From SZUA-442 sp051011415 (lineage in GTDB: Bacteria; Actinomycetota; Acidimicrobiia; Spongiisociales; UBA5794): DNA of 41,040 nt. Shown piece after piece: positions 24,458 to 32,616 of this stretch. A model generated the notes under the pieces. That model was not told the DNA's origin and ran no database searches. It was given only the letters and a program-made list of their open reading frames with translations. Position numbers and translations under genes: made by a program. The DNA lies in assembly GCA_051011415.1 (NCBI GenBank), contig JBPCTY010000177.1, positions 1 through 41,040 on the forward strand. Direction: 5' to 3'. The stretch's first letter is position 1. Every line of letters begins with the position of its first letter.

Positions 24458-25417
24458 CTATTTGGTCGTTGATGAAAGAACCGCTGAGTTGGCCAGCACG
24501 GCGTCAGACGATTCATTGGTTGGGAACTGGAATGCTTGATTCAGGAAGTTGACCACTGTTTCGGCGATAGCGTGCCTGGTGGCGGAGGGGTCGGCCGCAG
24601 GATCCGGCTCGAGAAAGCCTCGTGCAGTGGTCGGATCATCGGGATCGGAGATCGCCAGGTGGTTTGCGCCTTCGAACACCACGAACCGGCTATCGCCGTT
24701 GGATCGCGTGACGCCCTCGAGCCACGTTCGGCGAACGGGGTCATGCTCGGGCCCGGCTCCGTATCTGTCTCTGCTTGCTGCGATGACGCCGTCGTTCTCT
24801 CCGACCATGATGAGCGTGGGTACTTCGGGGGACACGGGAAGGACGGTGCCTTCGTCGAACCCCAGAACCGCTGATGGCATCGTGTGCGCTCCGTAGGAGA
24901 ACACCGCCTTGATGCCAGGGAAGTATCGGGGGTCTGCGCTCTGGAGGGCGATGGTGCCACCTGCTGAGTGACCCCCGAGGGCGACTCGGTCCGTATCGAG
25001 CGCACCTGCGAGTACCCCTTCGGAATTCATTTCGGCCAAGGCATCGAGTACCGGTTGCACTGAAGTGGCGGTTGGTCCTGTCCCGTAGGTCGCAGGAGTG
25101 ACTTTGGCGATGTCCATGCCGGGGGACAGACCGATCCGTCCGGCGAAGACGTCTTCGACTACTCCGAGGGTCACAGCTGCCATGCCAGATTCGGCGATAG
25201 CGCTGGCGAGCCACGTGTAGCTATCCGGTGGCACATTGACACCGGGCAGGAAAATGACCACAGGCAGTGGCTGCCCGGATTGAGGGTTCATCTCGCCAGT
25301 CAGCCGTTCGGTGTCGGATCCGGTTGTCGCTGCTGGATAGAAGACACGGAAGTGGACGGTGTCGTACGGAGGCTCTGCATCGGGTATGCGCGCAGCGCCG
25401 TAGAGCGACCGAATCAT
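24458..25417 (-). CDS. Alpha/beta-hydrolase, chlorophyllase/PAF-acetylhydrolase-like
   Basis: The 319-residue protein has no signal peptide. It shows PVVIFLPGVNVPPDSY with an oxyanion-hole region, the nucleophile elbow GGHSAGG (Ser151), LIMVGENDGV with the acid, and FEGANHLAISD with the His. The order VIFLPG-GHSxGG-(V/I)xGxxD-GxxHxxxxD and the C-terminal AETVVNFLNQAF helix resemble chlorophyllases, which have GHSRGG and YGHLDMLDD. The same fold group includes PAF acetylhydrolases and PET hydrolases. Chlorophyllase removes phytol from chlorophylls. The gene lies between a small membrane-protein gene and the importer, in the regulon that also holds the PaO/RCCR-like genes, which makes ester removal from a tetrapyrrole a reasonable hypothesis. 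Other esters are possible. Confidence 0.72.
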   Translation of the reverse strand: MIRSLYGAARIPDAEPPYDTVHFRVFYPAATTGSDTERLTGEMNPQSGQPLPVVIFLPGVNVPPDSYTWLASAIAESGMAAVTLGVVEDVFAGRIGLSPGMDIAKVTPATYGTGPTATSVQPVLDALAEMNSEGVLAGALDTDRVALGGHSAGGTIALQSADPRYFPGIKAVFSYGAHTMPSAVLGFDEGTVLPVSPEVPTLIMVGENDGVIAASRDRYGAGPEHDPVRRTWLEGVTRSNGDSRFVVFEGANHLAISDPDDPTTARGFLEPDPAADPSATRHAIAETVVNFLNQAFQFPTNESSDAVLANSAVLSSTTK

Positions 25418-25665
25418 GGTGACGCCTCCGGCGGCTGCCAGTTGGCAAGCTGGACCTTGGCCTGCTTGAGCTTTGTGCGCCGCTTCTGGAGCGACCGTGC
25501 AACCAACCCTGTCGCCAACGTTGCCACGACGATCGTGATGATGAACTTCACCGGATCAGAGAAGGAGAAGAAGACGCTCTCGATCGGCGCCAGCAATACG
25601 GCCGTGAGGCCCGTGACGTAGAAGGTGGCGCCTATTGCAGGGCCGAGCCATTCCCAGCGTGTCAT
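25414..25665 (-). CDS. Small two-helix membrane protein, unknown function
   Basis: These 83 residues contain two hydrophobic stretches (about 8-30 and 38-60) and a basic, soluble C-terminus (RSLQKRRTKLKQAKVQL). The gene overlaps both neighbours by 4 bp (ATGA), which supports it as real. No family is recognised. It may be a small accessory subunit of the importer or an anchor for a neighbouring enzyme, but nothing in the sequence shows which. Confidence 0.65.
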   Translation of the reverse strand: MTRWEWLGPAIGATFYVTGLTAVLLAPIESVFFSFSDPVKFIITIVVATLATGLVARSLQKRRTKLKQAKVQLANWQPPEASP

Positions 25666-26528
25666 GCGGACCCCTCTTCGGACGATCGCGCCATGGTCCT
25701 TCGTGCGTGGCGGACTACGGCTTCATCGACCATTCGGCCCTTGGCGTCTGTGAACACGCCGTCGCCGCGACTGATCGACAGCTCGTGCGCGTGGAGAAGG
25801 TTCTTGGCTGCTTCGACCTCGTCATCCGTGGGGCGAAACGCCTCTTCAATCACGGGAATCTGCGCCGGATGAATGGCGGCACGTGACCCAAAGCCGAGGC
25901 TGGAGAGGTGGGTTGTCGACCGTGTGAGCTCGTCCATGTCGGTGAAGTTGGTGGACACCGGAGCGGCTGGCGCATCGATTGCTGCCGCTGCGGAGTCCAC
26001 AACGATACGGAGCCGAATCGGGTCCCACACCGAATCGGCAGCAGCGTGATCGATGCCAAGATCCGCTCCAAGGTCGGCCTCACCGAGCCCGAGACGGTTG
26101 ACTCGCGGATGCGAGGCGAGTTCGAAGGCCTCGCGTAGGCCAATGGCGGTCTCGATCAGGCATGTCACGCCAAATGTTCCGTGAGGAATGCCATGAGCTT
26201 CTTCCACACTGAACAGGATGCGGTCTGCCGCTTCGACTTGGCCCATGTACTGGGCCTTGGCAATAACGATGCCTGCGAGGTTCGGGTGGGCGACCGCCTC
26301 GACGTCAAGGCCGAGGTTCTGGTCTCCGTTCACGCGCACATAGATGGCGCTGGCGCCTGCTGGGGGTGCGATGACGAAGTCCCTTGCTGCTTGTCGCGCG
26401 CTGTCCTTTGCGTCGACCGGTACGGCGTCTTCAAGATCGATGATCACAGCATCGGCGTTCCGCTGGCGAGCCTTGGTCAGCATCGCAGGCTGGTCCGCAG
26501 GGACGTACAGCAAGGTGGTTGGGGACAT
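25662..26528 (-). CDS. HpcH/HpaI-type CoA lyase (CitE / citramalyl-CoA or malyl-CoA lyase-like)
   Basis: From ATG 26528 (TGATG overlap with the ACAD stop) the protein has 288 residues. CitE-family motifs are LLYVPADQPAMLTKARQR, ADAVIIDLEDAVP with the acidic metal ligands, IYVRVNG, VTCLIETAIGL with the active-site Glu, GLGEADLGADLG and GFGSRAAIHPAQIPVIEEAF. The family cleaves 3-hydroxyacyl-CoA thioesters such as citramalyl-, malyl- or beta-methylmalyl-CoA to an acyl-CoA and a 2-oxo acid such as pyruvate or glyoxylate, with Mg2+. Together with family III CoA-transferases and a mesaconyl-CoA-hydratase-like MaoC in the same regulon it suggests a mesaconate/itaconate-type route ending in central metabolites. 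Confidence 0.87.
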   Translation of the reverse strand: MSPTTLLYVPADQPAMLTKARQRNADAVIIDLEDAVPVDAKDSARQAARDFVIAPPAGASAIYVRVNGDQNLGLDVEAVAHPNLAGIVIAKAQYMGQVEAADRILFSVEEAHGIPHGTFGVTCLIETAIGLREAFELASHPRVNRLGLGEADLGADLGIDHAAADSVWDPIRLRIVVDSAAAAIDAPAAPVSTNFTDMDELTRSTTHLSSLGFGSRAAIHPAQIPVIEEAFRPTDDEVEAAKNLLHAHELSISRGDGVFTDAKGRMVDEAVVRHARRTMARSSEEGSA

Positions 26529-27691
26529 CAATCGATCACCGTCCGGCCATCGAGAAGACCCCGAGCGAGGACGATCTTCTGGATGTCGTTTGTCCCTTCA
26601 CCGATTGCCATCAGGGGTGCGTCGCGATAGAGCCGCTCGATGTCGAGCTCCTTGGAGTATCCGGCACCGCCATGGATTCGCATGGCTTCGAGCGCGTTCT
26701 CGATCGCTGCCTCGGACGAGAAGTACTTGGCCATTGCAGCCTCGCCGTCTGCACGGAGTCCCGGCTTGGCCATTGATGCCGCCCACCACGTGACGAGTCT
26801 CGCTGTTTGCGCTCTTGTCGCCATCTCCGCGAGCTTCAGCTGGATGGCCTGAAAGTCTGCGATCGGCTTTCCGAATGCGTGGCGATCGGCCGCGTACGCG
26901 AGGGATTGGTCGTACGCCTCTTGGGCGATACCGACCGAGCGCGACGCAACATTGATCCGTCCGAGCTCCAGCCCATTCATGACCTGCTGGAAACCGCGTC
27001 CTTCTTCACCCCCAAGCAGGTTCTCCTTTGGCACCCGAACGTTGTCGAGGACGACCTCCGCAGACTCTGGTCCCTTGTACCCGAGCTTTGGGATGTCGCG
27101 AGACACGGTCATGCCAGGGGTGTCTGCGTCGATGAGGAGCACGCTCATGCCCCTGTGGGCAGGCGATGCGTCAGGGTCTGTCTTTACAAGCACGGGGAGC
27201 GGATCTGCGTAGCGGGCGTTTGTGATCCAGAACTTCGTCCCGGATACGACATATTCGTCCCCATCCAGGACCGCTTTAGTCCGAATGCCTTGAAGATCGG
27301 TGCCAGCGTCTGGCTCAGTGAGTGCGATCGCGGTGCGTCTGGCGCCAGTCGCGAGATCTGGGAGGTAGCGCTGCTTCTGCTCCTCGGTCCCTTCCGTAGC
27401 GATCATGTGGCAGGCAAGCGAGTGGGAGCCGAGGATTCCCGCGACTCCCATCCACCCGCGGGCGATCTCTTCAAACACGATCGAGAACGAAACGAGATCG
27501 ACCGGCATCCCGCCGTACTCCTCGGGCACCGTGATTCCGAAGAGGCCCATTGCCTTCATGGTTTCGACGATCTCGGTGGGATATCGATCCGTTTGTTCCC
27601 ACTCGCGTGCGACCGGGCGGATCTCGCTGTCGACAAAGTCCCGGAGGGTTCTTCGAAACATCTCTTGCTCTTGGCTCAGTGTGAAATCCAT
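26528..27691 (-). CDS. Acyl-CoA dehydrogenase
   Basis: The 387-residue protein is a canonical FAD-dependent acyl-CoA dehydrogenase. It has the N-terminal helical part (FGITVPEEYGGMPVD), the FAD-binding strand region (ALTEPDAGTDLQGI, KFWITNARYADPL), GYKGPESAEVVLDNVRVP, and the C-terminal bundle with the catalytic Glu365 in AIGEGTNDIQ. It introduces a 2,3-double bond into a CoA ester and passes electrons to ETF. The gene overlaps the DUF35 gene on one side and CitE on the other (TGATG each). With the MaoC pair and the Ltp2-like aldolase it forms a ChsE-ChsH-Ltp2-type side-chain shortening set; here it acts as a single homomeric ACAD, as far as can be seen. Confidence 0.93.
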   Translation of the reverse strand: MDFTLSQEQEMFRRTLRDFVDSEIRPVAREWEQTDRYPTEIVETMKAMGLFGITVPEEYGGMPVDLVSFSIVFEEIARGWMGVAGILGSHSLACHMIATEGTEEQKQRYLPDLATGARRTAIALTEPDAGTDLQGIRTKAVLDGDEYVVSGTKFWITNARYADPLPVLVKTDPDASPAHRGMSVLLIDADTPGMTVSRDIPKLGYKGPESAEVVLDNVRVPKENLLGGEEGRGFQQVMNGLELGRINVASRSVGIAQEAYDQSLAYAADRHAFGKPIADFQAIQLKLAEMATRAQTARLVTWWAASMAKPGLRADGEAAMAKYFSSEAAIENALEAMRIHGGAGYSKELDIERLYRDAPLMAIGEGTNDIQKIVLARGLLDGRTVID

Positions 27692-28074
27692 CAGCCGTTC
27701 CCCTCTGTCACAAATGTTGGGATGTTCTTGCCATCAACGGTTTCCCACGCAAGTGAGACCCGTGCGTCGCACTGCGCGTCGTCCGCAGAGAGCCTGCTCA
27801 TCAGGCGGACTCCCTCGTCAAGCTCCACGAGAGCGACGGTGTAAGGCGGCGGAAATCGGTCTGGGTCAGGGGAGCGGTGGACGGTTGTCCAGGAGACAAC
27901 GTGGCCGGACCCCCTGCTTTCGACGAACTCGACCTGATCAGACCCGCAGTTCGTGCAGAGCGATCGTGGGTAGTGCTGGCTTTGGCTGCATGCCGAACAC
28001 CTTTGTACGAGCAAGGTGCCCGCTTCGGCGGCATCCCACCACTGCTGTGCCTGGGCGCTGGTTGGCGTCGTCAT
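27691..28074 (-). CDS. DUF35 OB-fold zinc-ribbon protein, partner of the Ltp2-like aldolase
   Basis: The 127 residues show the DUF35 pattern: a WWDAAEAG helix, a zinc ribbon of two CxxC pairs (QRCSACSQSQ and CTNCGS, about residues 26-44), then an OB-fold barrel (VVSWTTVHRSPDPDRFPPPY, ALVELDEGVRLMSRL). Such proteins bind acyl-CoA and pair with thiolase-fold enzymes. In steroid side-chain breakdown the DUF35 part of ChsH2 activates the Ltp2 aldolase. Here the gene overlaps the Ltp2-like gene by 4 bp, which strongly suggests a heteromeric complex. On its own it has no recognised catalytic activity. Confidence 0.9.
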   Translation of the reverse strand: MTTPTSAQAQQWWDAAEAGTLLVQRCSACSQSQHYPRSLCTNCGSDQVEFVESRGSGHVVSWTTVHRSPDPDRFPPPYTVALVELDEGVRLMSRLSADDAQCDARVSLAWETVDGKNIPTFVTEGNG

Positions 28075-29219
28075 GACACCCCCAACACGAGTGTGCCGTG
28101 GCTGGAGAAGACTCCGCCGGTGCCGTGGACAAGGGCGGTCTTTGCGTTGTCTACTTGGCGGCCTGTTGCTTCCCCGCGCAACTGCCGAACCGCCTCGACG
28201 ATCAGCAGGATCCCAAACATGCCCGGGTGGTTGTACGAAAGTCCTCCGCCAGAAGTGTTGAGGGGAAGCGATCCGCCGGGGCGGATGGCTCCATTTGCGA
28301 TGAGTTCGGAAGCTCCGCCACGATCGGAGAAGCCAAGTGCCTCAAGAGTCAGAAGCACCGTGATGGTGAACGAGTCGTACACCTGGACAACGTCGATATC
28401 TGATATCCCAACTCGAGCCTCGGAGAGAGCTTGCCTTCCGGACTCGGATGCAGCCGGCATCGTGAGATCTGGCATTTGCGTCGCCGAAACATGGGTTATC
28501 GCAGCACCCGACCCTTGCACGATCACCGGGCCGGGCCGCAAGGTTGCAGCCCTCTCAGCTGTGGTGAGCACGATGGCGCCGCCACCGTCGAGGACCAAGC
28601 AGCAGTCGGTTGCACGGAGCGGTGTGCTGATCATTGGGGAGGCGTCGATGTCTTCCATCGTCAGTGGTCCTGATCCGTATCGGTACGCAGCAGGGTTCAG
28701 GAGCGCCCACTCCCGTGCGGCGATCGCAACTTCGGCGAGAGCTGCATGCGTGGCATCGGAATCGTGGAGATACCTTGTGGCCGCCATGGCATATGTGGAG
28801 AGCGGCCACAACGGGCCTACGACCGATTCGAACTGCGTGAGGGGCGTGTGATCCTCGGCAAGTCCGCCGAGACTTCTGCTTGCGGCCGAGCGTTGATTTG
28901 ATCCGTACGAGATGAGGGCAACCTCACAGCGGCCGGCTCGGATGGCATCGACTGCATCCTGGACGAACAGTTCGAAGGATGCGCCGCCTTCCATTGTCGA
29001 CGACACCCAACGCGGCGACAGCCCGAGGTACTCGGACATCTGCGCTGCAGACATTCTCGATACACCCGCCGTGGCGAACCCATCAACATCGGACAGTTCG
29101 AGGCCGGCATCAGCCAGCGCCCGAGAGACCGCTTGCGACTGCAAGTCAAAGATGGACAGCCCAGTTACACCGAGATCCGACTCGGCGACCCCAACGATGG
29201 CAACGTCTCTAGCTGGCAT
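28071..29219 (-). CDS. Thiolase-fold retro-aldolase, Ltp2-like
   Basis: The 382-residue protein has the thiolase fold but lacks thiolase Cys residues. The nucleophile position lies in SSTMEGGASFE without Cys, and the C-terminal Cys motif reads GVFSSHGTLVLG. Two tyrosines in motifs VYDSFT (Tyr281) and GGGLSYNHPG (Tyr329) match the pair assigned to catalysis in the steroid aldolase Ltp2. The protein is therefore more likely to perform a CoA-thioester retro-aldol cleavage, releasing acetyl- or propionyl-CoA, than beta-ketothiolysis. It is coupled to DUF35 downstream and to the MaoC pair upstream, the same arrangement as in ChsH1-ChsH2-Ltp2. The substrate should carry a tertiary hydroxyl formed by the hydratase. 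Confidence 0.85.
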   Translation of the reverse strand: MPARDVAIVGVAESDLGVTGLSIFDLQSQAVSRALADAGLELSDVDGFATAGVSRMSAAQMSEYLGLSPRWVSSTMEGGASFELFVQDAVDAIRAGRCEVALISYGSNQRSAASRSLGGLAEDHTPLTQFESVVGPLWPLSTYAMAATRYLHDSDATHAALAEVAIAAREWALLNPAAYRYGSGPLTMEDIDASPMISTPLRATDCCLVLDGGGAIVLTTAERAATLRPGPVIVQGSGAAITHVSATQMPDLTMPAASESGRQALSEARVGISDIDVVQVYDSFTITVLLTLEALGFSDRGGASELIANGAIRPGGSLPLNTSGGGLSYNHPGMFGILLIVEAVRQLRGEATGRQVDNAKTALVHGTGGVFSSHGTLVLGVS

Positions 29220-29592
29220 GCGTCACCTTGCTCGTCCCGGTGGCACAGATTCGGTCGCCCACTGACACTGTGTGGGTGCAGGCCGCCTCGGCTTCGGAGT
29301 CCTCTTCGATGACCCCTGCGACCTCAACGGTTTCGCCTGCGTAGACCATCGAGACAAAACGGAAGTCGAGGGCCGATACCCGCCACTCGGTTCCGAAGTG
29401 CGAGGACAGTTGCGCTGCCATCATCGCTCCGAACATCTGGCCGTCCACGACGGTGCCTTCGAGACCCTTCGATCTGGCGTAGTCGATGTCGTGATGCAGG
29501 CGGTGCCAGTCCCAGGTTGCACCGGCGTACGCCACCATGTCGGTCTGATCTATGGTGCGTCTGAGCGTGGGGAGAGCAGTTCTGGACGTCAT
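29209..29592 (-). CDS. MaoC-like hydratase, catalytic half (ChsH1-like)
   Basis: This 127-residue hot-dog protein keeps the hydratase-2 residues Asp and His in AYAGATWDWHRLHHD, followed by the YARSKGLEGTVVDGQMFGAMMA helix and the RVSALDFRFVSMVYAGETV strand. Single-domain hydratases of this size usually pair with a non-catalytic MaoC partner to form a double hot-dog dimer that accepts bulky enoyl-CoAs. The partner is the gene immediately upstream, with a 4-bp overlap. It overlaps the aldolase gene by 11 bp. Together they should hydrate the enoyl-CoA made by the ACAD before retro-aldol cleavage. Confidence 0.86.
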   Translation of the reverse strand: MTSRTALPTLRRTIDQTDMVAYAGATWDWHRLHHDIDYARSKGLEGTVVDGQMFGAMMAAQLSSHFGTEWRVSALDFRFVSMVYAGETVEVAGVIEEDSEAEAACTHTVSVGDRICATGTSKVTHAS

Positions 29593-30080
29593 GCGATCTC
29601 CTGGAAGATGATCGTTTCGTCGTTCTCTGCCAGCAGTTCACCGTCTTGATTCGTATACCGAGCCGACGATCGCACGATCAACATCGAAGCGCCGGTTCGA
29701 CTCGTGCGTTCATCAATTGCACTGATCGTCCAGGTCGCGGTGATGACATCGGTTGCGACCACTGGCGTGTGGAATCGGTACTGGTTTCCTCCGCGTATTT
29801 GTCGTGTCCCAGGAACCTCGAACCCCCAGGTGTGCCCTGCATAGCCGTCCTCATCCATGGGAAGCGATGCGTACTGATTGGTCTCGCACACAAGCGTTGG
29901 CGGAGCGACCAGGTCCGTGTACCCGGCTGCCCGTGCGGCGTCGAGGTCATTCGATAGGGGGTTGCTATCGCCGACGGCCTCAGCGAAGTAGCGGATCGCA
30001 GCTCTTCCCAGGGGCTCAGACGCCACATATGCAACTGTCTCGCCGATGCGATCGTGAAGATCTGCCGTCAGCAACGTCAC
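29589..30080 (-). CDS. MaoC-like N-terminal-type dehydratase partner (FAS1-DH-like)
   Basis: The 163 residues form a hot-dog domain of the type found at the N-terminus of long MaoC proteins. The motif YFAEAVGDSNPLSNDLDAARAAG has the Asp but Ser instead of the catalytic His, so it is expected to be non-catalytic. An excursion GGNQYRFHTPVVATDVIT and the C-terminal ARYTNQDGELLAENDETIIF strands complete the fold. It overlaps both neighbours by 4 bp. It should form a heterodimer with the 127-residue MaoC protein, as in the ChsH1-ChsH2 or HadAB types. Confidence 0.85.
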   Translation of the reverse strand: MTLLTADLHDRIGETVAYVASEPLGRAAIRYFAEAVGDSNPLSNDLDAARAAGYTDLVAPPTLVCETNQYASLPMDEDGYAGHTWGFEVPGTRQIRGGNQYRFHTPVVATDVITATWTISAIDERTSRTGASMLIVRSSARYTNQDGELLAENDETIIFQEIA

Positions 30081-31267
30081 GACTCCTCCTCGATCAGCAT
30101 TGCCGTTGGGTCGATCTCAATTTCGAACTCGGGCCGAAGAAGAGAGTGGCAATACGCTCCTGTTGAAGCGGGCCAGGGTTCTGCAAGCAGCTCGCGGCGT
30201 ACCTCAGCGGTGTTGCGATACCCAGCGAGACCCTCGGGTGTCACATACTCGACCGTCTTCACAAGCGCCTCAGGTCCGAGATCGGCTGCCTCGAGAACTG
30301 TGAGGATGTTCTTGTACGTGTACCGGGTTTGTTCGACAACGTCGCCGGCGTGGACTGCACGCTCGGTCTCTGGATCGAGCGCCGCCTGTCCAGACATGAA
30401 GACGACGTTGCCCGCGATGACAGCGGGGGAGTACGCCAGGTTCTCATAGCGATCCCACCCGGGGTTGATCGCCTTGGGGAGATACTGGGAGGCAGTGAAG
30501 TCGTAGGAGATGAGCACCTCAGGGTCCGTTGCCACCTGTCGCTGCACAATTCCAGCGGCACCCGGATACACCGGCCCGAGGAACTCCTTGCGCACCCGTC
30601 CTGTCGACTTGTAGCTCCCGACAGCGCTGAGTGAGATCATCTCGACCGTCTTGGTCACGTTGGCCATGGTCAGCCCGAGATCTCCCAGCACGCGGTCGGC
30701 GTTGCGAAAGATCTGTCGCGTTTGCGCCTCGATATCACCCGCACCGACCAGATTGCCCTGTTCGTCGTAGGGGTGGATCGTCGACAGGTGCACAACACCG
30801 TCTGCCTGAGTCGCTTCGGCGTATGCGGCTCGGCCGTTCGATCCGATGCCGAATGCTTGACCGTGCTTCGACGCTGTCACCTCGATCTCGAGGAACGCAT
30901 TCCTTCGGACAAGGCTTTCAAGGACGATCGTTTGCACCGCTGGCGTCGTCGAACCACAGAAGGTTGCTCTTACCGCTTCTGCCTCGGCATACGACGGCAG
31001 GCCTGCGACGGTTACGTACTCGGTAACGCACACCACGTCGTCCCATGACATCCCTGCACCCTCGAGGATTGCCGTGACCTTTTCGTACGCCGTTGTTGCC
31101 TGGTCGGTCATCGGCCCGTCGATCGCCATCTTCCCGACATCGGGGTTGTACGCCGCCCCTGTGTGCCCACTCAGGAGTGCTCTGTCGCCAAGATCCAGAC
31201 CGAGGGAGAAGGTGAAACCCTCGTAGTCAAACCAAGGGAACGATTCCGGGGTGATTGCCTGCTTCAC
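30077..31267 (-). CDS. Triple RidA (YjgF/YER057c/UK114) fusion protein
   Basis: The 396 residues contain three consecutive RidA-type domains, about 10-140, 145-262 and 275-390. Each repeats the pattern (h)LSGxxxx...QTRxxxxNhxxhLxxAGhxxxDVVKTVEYhT...hFLhxhxhhxYxxhxxx...hEI-h. RidA proteins are normally homotrimers of single 130-residue domains, so this may be a one-chain trimer. The Arg that binds the imine/enamine carboxylate in classical RidA (R105 in the E. coli-type numbering) does not appear at its place in any of the three repeats. It may therefore have lost deaminase activity or act on something else. It overlaps the PrpD-like and MaoC genes by 4 bp on either side. Confidence 0.84.
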   Translation of the reverse strand: MKQAITPESFPWFDYEGFTFSLGLDLGDRALLSGHTGAAYNPDVGKMAIDGPMTDQATTAYEKVTAILEGAGMSWDDVVCVTEYVTVAGLPSYAEAEAVRATFCGSTTPAVQTIVLESLVRRNAFLEIEVTASKHGQAFGIGSNGRAAYAEATQADGVVHLSTIHPYDEQGNLVGAGDIEAQTRQIFRNADRVLGDLGLTMANVTKTVEMISLSAVGSYKSTGRVRKEFLGPVYPGAAGIVQRQVATDPEVLISYDFTASQYLPKAINPGWDRYENLAYSPAVIAGNVVFMSGQAALDPETERAVHAGDVVEQTRYTYKNILTVLEAADLGPEALVKTVEYVTPEGLAGYRNTAEVRRELLAEPWPASTGAYCHSLLRPEFEIEIDPTAMLIEEES

Positions 31268-32616
31268 GCAGCCCCCTGGAGTGTCGTGGCTGCGAGCAGA
31301 TCGGACACTGGCGCCGACCCGTTCGCGAGGAGACCCTGAACTGTCGATGCAACGCCTTCACTTGCGGTGTTTGAAACGAGCTTGTCGTACACGGCGTCGT
31401 CGGAGAGCGGAGCATCGACAGATCCCCGACTCTGCGGCACTGTTCCCTCAAACGTGTTGCCGTCGCGGGTGTGGACGATGATGTGGCCGGGAGCGTTTGC
31501 AGGCGGTCGATCGAACGGCACAGTCGTCACCTCGACGATTTCGGCGAGCCTCTTGATGTCGCCTCGGGTGAGGTTGGTTTCGGTAAACGCATCGACGCCG
31601 ACTTCCCCGTCGATGAGCAGCGTCGCAACATCCCATTGCACGCTGAATTTCGCCTCGTAACTGGAGCGAGGTGCAAGCTTGGCCGATGTCGGAATGGCAA
31701 CGATCGCCTCTGCGTCCTCGGGGAGAACAACCTCGACTCGCGCAATCTGCGAGGGATCGATCGGCGGCAGAGTGCGAGCAGCATCCAGGCTTGCGTGGGA
31801 GAGCTGGCACACCGGATAGGGCTTGATCGAGATCCTTTCGGTTTCCCAGCGGGTGCCGAGCTCTGCTGTGATGGCCGACAAGTCGGCGGGAGTGTCCGAG
31901 AACAGAGCGAGGATTCCGTTCGTCCCCTCGAGGATGGTTCCGGGTCCCGTCGCACCTTCCTTGGCCAAGTTCGCAGCCATCACTCCAGCCATGCCCGACC
32001 ACCCGGGATGGATCTGTTTGGTCGAGGCAGGGGAGTTGAGAAACTCGAGAGACCCCGACGACATGCTCCCAGCGATCCCCACGGAGGCAACCGTGAGTTC
32101 GGGTGAGAGCCCTGTTGCACGAGCCGCCACGAATGCCGCGGTGAGTGCTCCGACTACGGAAGTTGCGTGGAAACCTCTTCGGTGAAACCCGTGCGGTGTT
32201 GCCATACCTATCCGTGCGGCGATTTCGTATCCAACAATCGTGGTTGTGATGAGGTCGTCGATGGAACCGCCCGCCGCTTCGGTGCAGGCCATAGCTGCCG
32301 GAAGCGCAGCAGCCGTGACATGGATGAGCGCGTCAGGATGCGTGTCGTCGTAGTCGAGCGCATGGATGAGCACTCCGTTGGCAAATGTCGCCCCTTCGAT
32401 GCCAGCGTCGCCGCCGCCGATGATCGAAGCCGGGGGATTCGCGGCAAAGCGGGCTGCCAATGCAAGAGCGAAGTCAGCCTCGTGGAGTCTTCGAGCAGCC
32501 AAGGCATTGCCGATGCCGTCTGCGATGTGGCGTGTTGCGGCATGGCGCACCGCACTCGGAACATCGCGTGGTTCGAGGTCGAGAGCCCACGTGGCGAGGG
32601 TCTGTGCAACGGTCAT
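31264..32616 (-). CDS. MmgE/PrpD-family dehydratase or decarboxylase
   Basis: The 450-residue product has the MmgE/PrpD layout: an all-helical N-terminal half with ANGVLIHALDYDDTH and GYEIAARIGMATP, the HRRGFHATSVVGALTAA active-site region, KQIHPGWSGMAGVMAANLA, and a smaller alpha/beta C-terminal half containing KPYPVCQLSHASLDAA. The family includes 2-methylcitrate dehydratase, cis-aconitate decarboxylase (itaconate forming) and iminodisuccinate epimerase, all acting on substituted tri- or dicarboxylic acids. It sits between a CoA-transferase and the triple-RidA gene, with 4-bp overlaps. Processing of a branched dicarboxylate is likely; the exact reaction is not determined. Confidence 0.88.
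   Translation of the reverse strand: MTVAQTLATWALDLEPRDVPSAVRHAATRHIADGIGNALAARRLHEADFALALAARFAANPPASIIGGGDAGIEGATFANGVLIHALDYDDTHPDALIHVTAAALPAAMACTEAAGGSIDDLITTTIVGYEIAARIGMATPHGFHRRGFHATSVVGALTAAFVAARATGLSPELTVASVGIAGSMSSGSLEFLNSPASTKQIHPGWSGMAGVMAANLAKEGATGPGTILEGTNGILALFSDTPADLSAITAELGTRWETERISIKPYPVCQLSHASLDAARTLPPIDPSQIARVEVVLPEDAEAIVAIPTSAKLAPRSSYEAKFSVQWDVATLLIDGEVGVDAFTETNLTRGDIKRLAEIVEVTTVPFDRPPANAPGHIIVHTRDGNTFEGTVPQSRGSVDAPLSDDAVYDKLVSNTASEGVASTVQGLLANGSAPVSDLLAATTLQGAA

Noticed and set aside
26807..27844. Plus-strand open frame of about 345 codons
   Set aside because: Shadow of the acyl-CoA dehydrogenase, which has complete catalytic motifs on the minus strand.
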